32,620 nt of DNA, from positions 156,919-189,538 of the forward strand of contig DHDP01000001.1 of the NCBI GenBank assembly GCA_002399405.1. The letters are read 5' to 3'. Made by a program: the position numbers and the translations under genes. This document shows positions 32,312 through 32,620 of the stretch, one piece after another. This stretch comes from Treponema sp. UBA4873 (GTDB taxonomy: Bacteria; Spirochaetota; Spirochaetia; Treponematales; Treponemataceae). Every line of letters begins with the position of its first letter. Position 1 is the first letter of the stretch. The notes under the pieces were generated by a model that did not search any database, was not told the origin of the DNA, and worked only from the letters and a program-made list of their open reading frames with translations.

Positions 32312-32341
32312 CTTATAAAACATACGGACAGTTTAGTGCAA
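32312..32341 (-). promoter_or_regulatory. Promoter of dnaX-ybaB-recR (leaderless arrangement)
   Basis: On the minus strand TTGCAC (32341-32336), 18 nt, TATAAG (32317-32312), then 8 nt to the dnaX ATG, so the transcript should begin at or next to the start codon. Confidence 0.5.
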
Positions 32342-32447
32342 ATCGGAAAAATCGGCAATGGAAGGAAAAATACTCCGAAAACGGCACTTTACGGCGATAT
32401 ATTCAAAGTCCCCGCAGGCCGCTTTATCTGAAAATCGTCTGGCGATA

Positions 32448-32620
32448 CGCACAGGATGTGCGGCCCTGTATACGCCATTTCGCAGAAATGGCGGTAAAGA
32501 CGATTTTACAGGGATGTAAAATCGTCTGACCTACCGCACAAGGATGTGCGGCCCTGTACACGCCATTTCGCAGAAATGGCGAGAAAGATGATTTTACAGG
32601 GATGTAAAATCGTCTGACCT
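32448..32620. repeat. 87-bp tandem repeat made of three hairpins, cut by the window end
   Basis: Two copies (32448-32534 and 32535-32620) with about five differences. Each has three stem-loops: GCACA-(A)GGA-TGTGC, CGCCATTTC-GCA-GAAATGGCG, and a roughly 11-bp stem ending TTTACA-GGGA-TGTAAA. The array continues past the window. Together with the 5' flank (32342-32447), which shows no gene, this makes the 317-nt end region non-coding. It is not a CRISPR: there are no unique spacers. Confidence 0.8.

Noticed and set aside
32448..32620. CRISPR array at the window end
   Set aside because: The repeats are 87 bp, contiguous, internally palindromic and without unique spacers or cas genes.

Overview
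The window looks like the chromosome of a Treponema-type spirochaete, probably from a gut or rumen. The support is a FlaB-type periplasmic flagellin behind a sigma-28-like promoter, the adjacent TIGR03546/TIGR03545-type pair often annotated in treponemes, a dnaX-ybaB-recR operon, a type III glutamine synthetase, a split archaeal-type glutamate synthase, and a secreted endo-beta-1,4-galactanase for plant pectic galactan. The genus call is inference from family knowledge; no rRNA or other marker gene is present.

Layout. (1) 1-5544: a plus-strand, AT-rich operon for ribose or ribonucleoside use: ribose mutarotase, nucleoside hydrolase, lipoprotein binding protein, two CUT1 permeases and ribokinase, with no ATPase gene. 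It ends against a GC-rich, truncated second ribokinase-family gene (5546-5755), which looks like the scar of an insertion. (2) 5792-10642: flavodiiron protein, the TIGR03546/TIGR03545-like membrane pair, and a class III-like polyphosphate kinase 2. (3) 10771-12750: secreted GH53 galactanase with an Ig-like and a carbohydrate-binding domain. (4) 12751-13191: gene-free, bounded by about 24-bp inverted repeats and holding two nested long inverted repeats. (5) 13192-18839, minus strand: five-gene glutamate synthase (glutaminase, FMN synthase, ferredoxin, FAD oxidoreductase, GXGXG protein). (6) 19090-22052: undecaprenyl-diphosphatase, an unknown secreted protein, NAD(P)HX repair enzyme. (7) 22223-26252: glnN and an ammonium transporter fused to a P-II domain. 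With region 5 this is a complete ammonium uptake and GS/GOGAT block. (8) 26478-32303: purD (minus), a cysteine-rich membrane protein (plus), flaB (plus), then recR, ybaB and dnaX (minus). (9) 32304-32620: hairpin-rich tandem repeats running off the window end.

Three patterns cut across genes. Several genes (fprA, uppP, purD, the Cys-rich gene, dnaX) have a housekeeping-type promoter whose -10 box sits only 6-8 nt before the start codon and no Shine-Dalgarno, which predicts leaderless mRNAs. The glt, glnN and amtB leaders each carry a terminator-like hairpin before the gene, suggesting nitrogen-responsive attenuation. Many intergenic gaps are built from short perfect hairpins with stereotyped small loops (GGA/TCC, GAA, AGA/GCA), often inside a GCGGGAA...TTCCCGC frame, forming an apparent modular repeat family.
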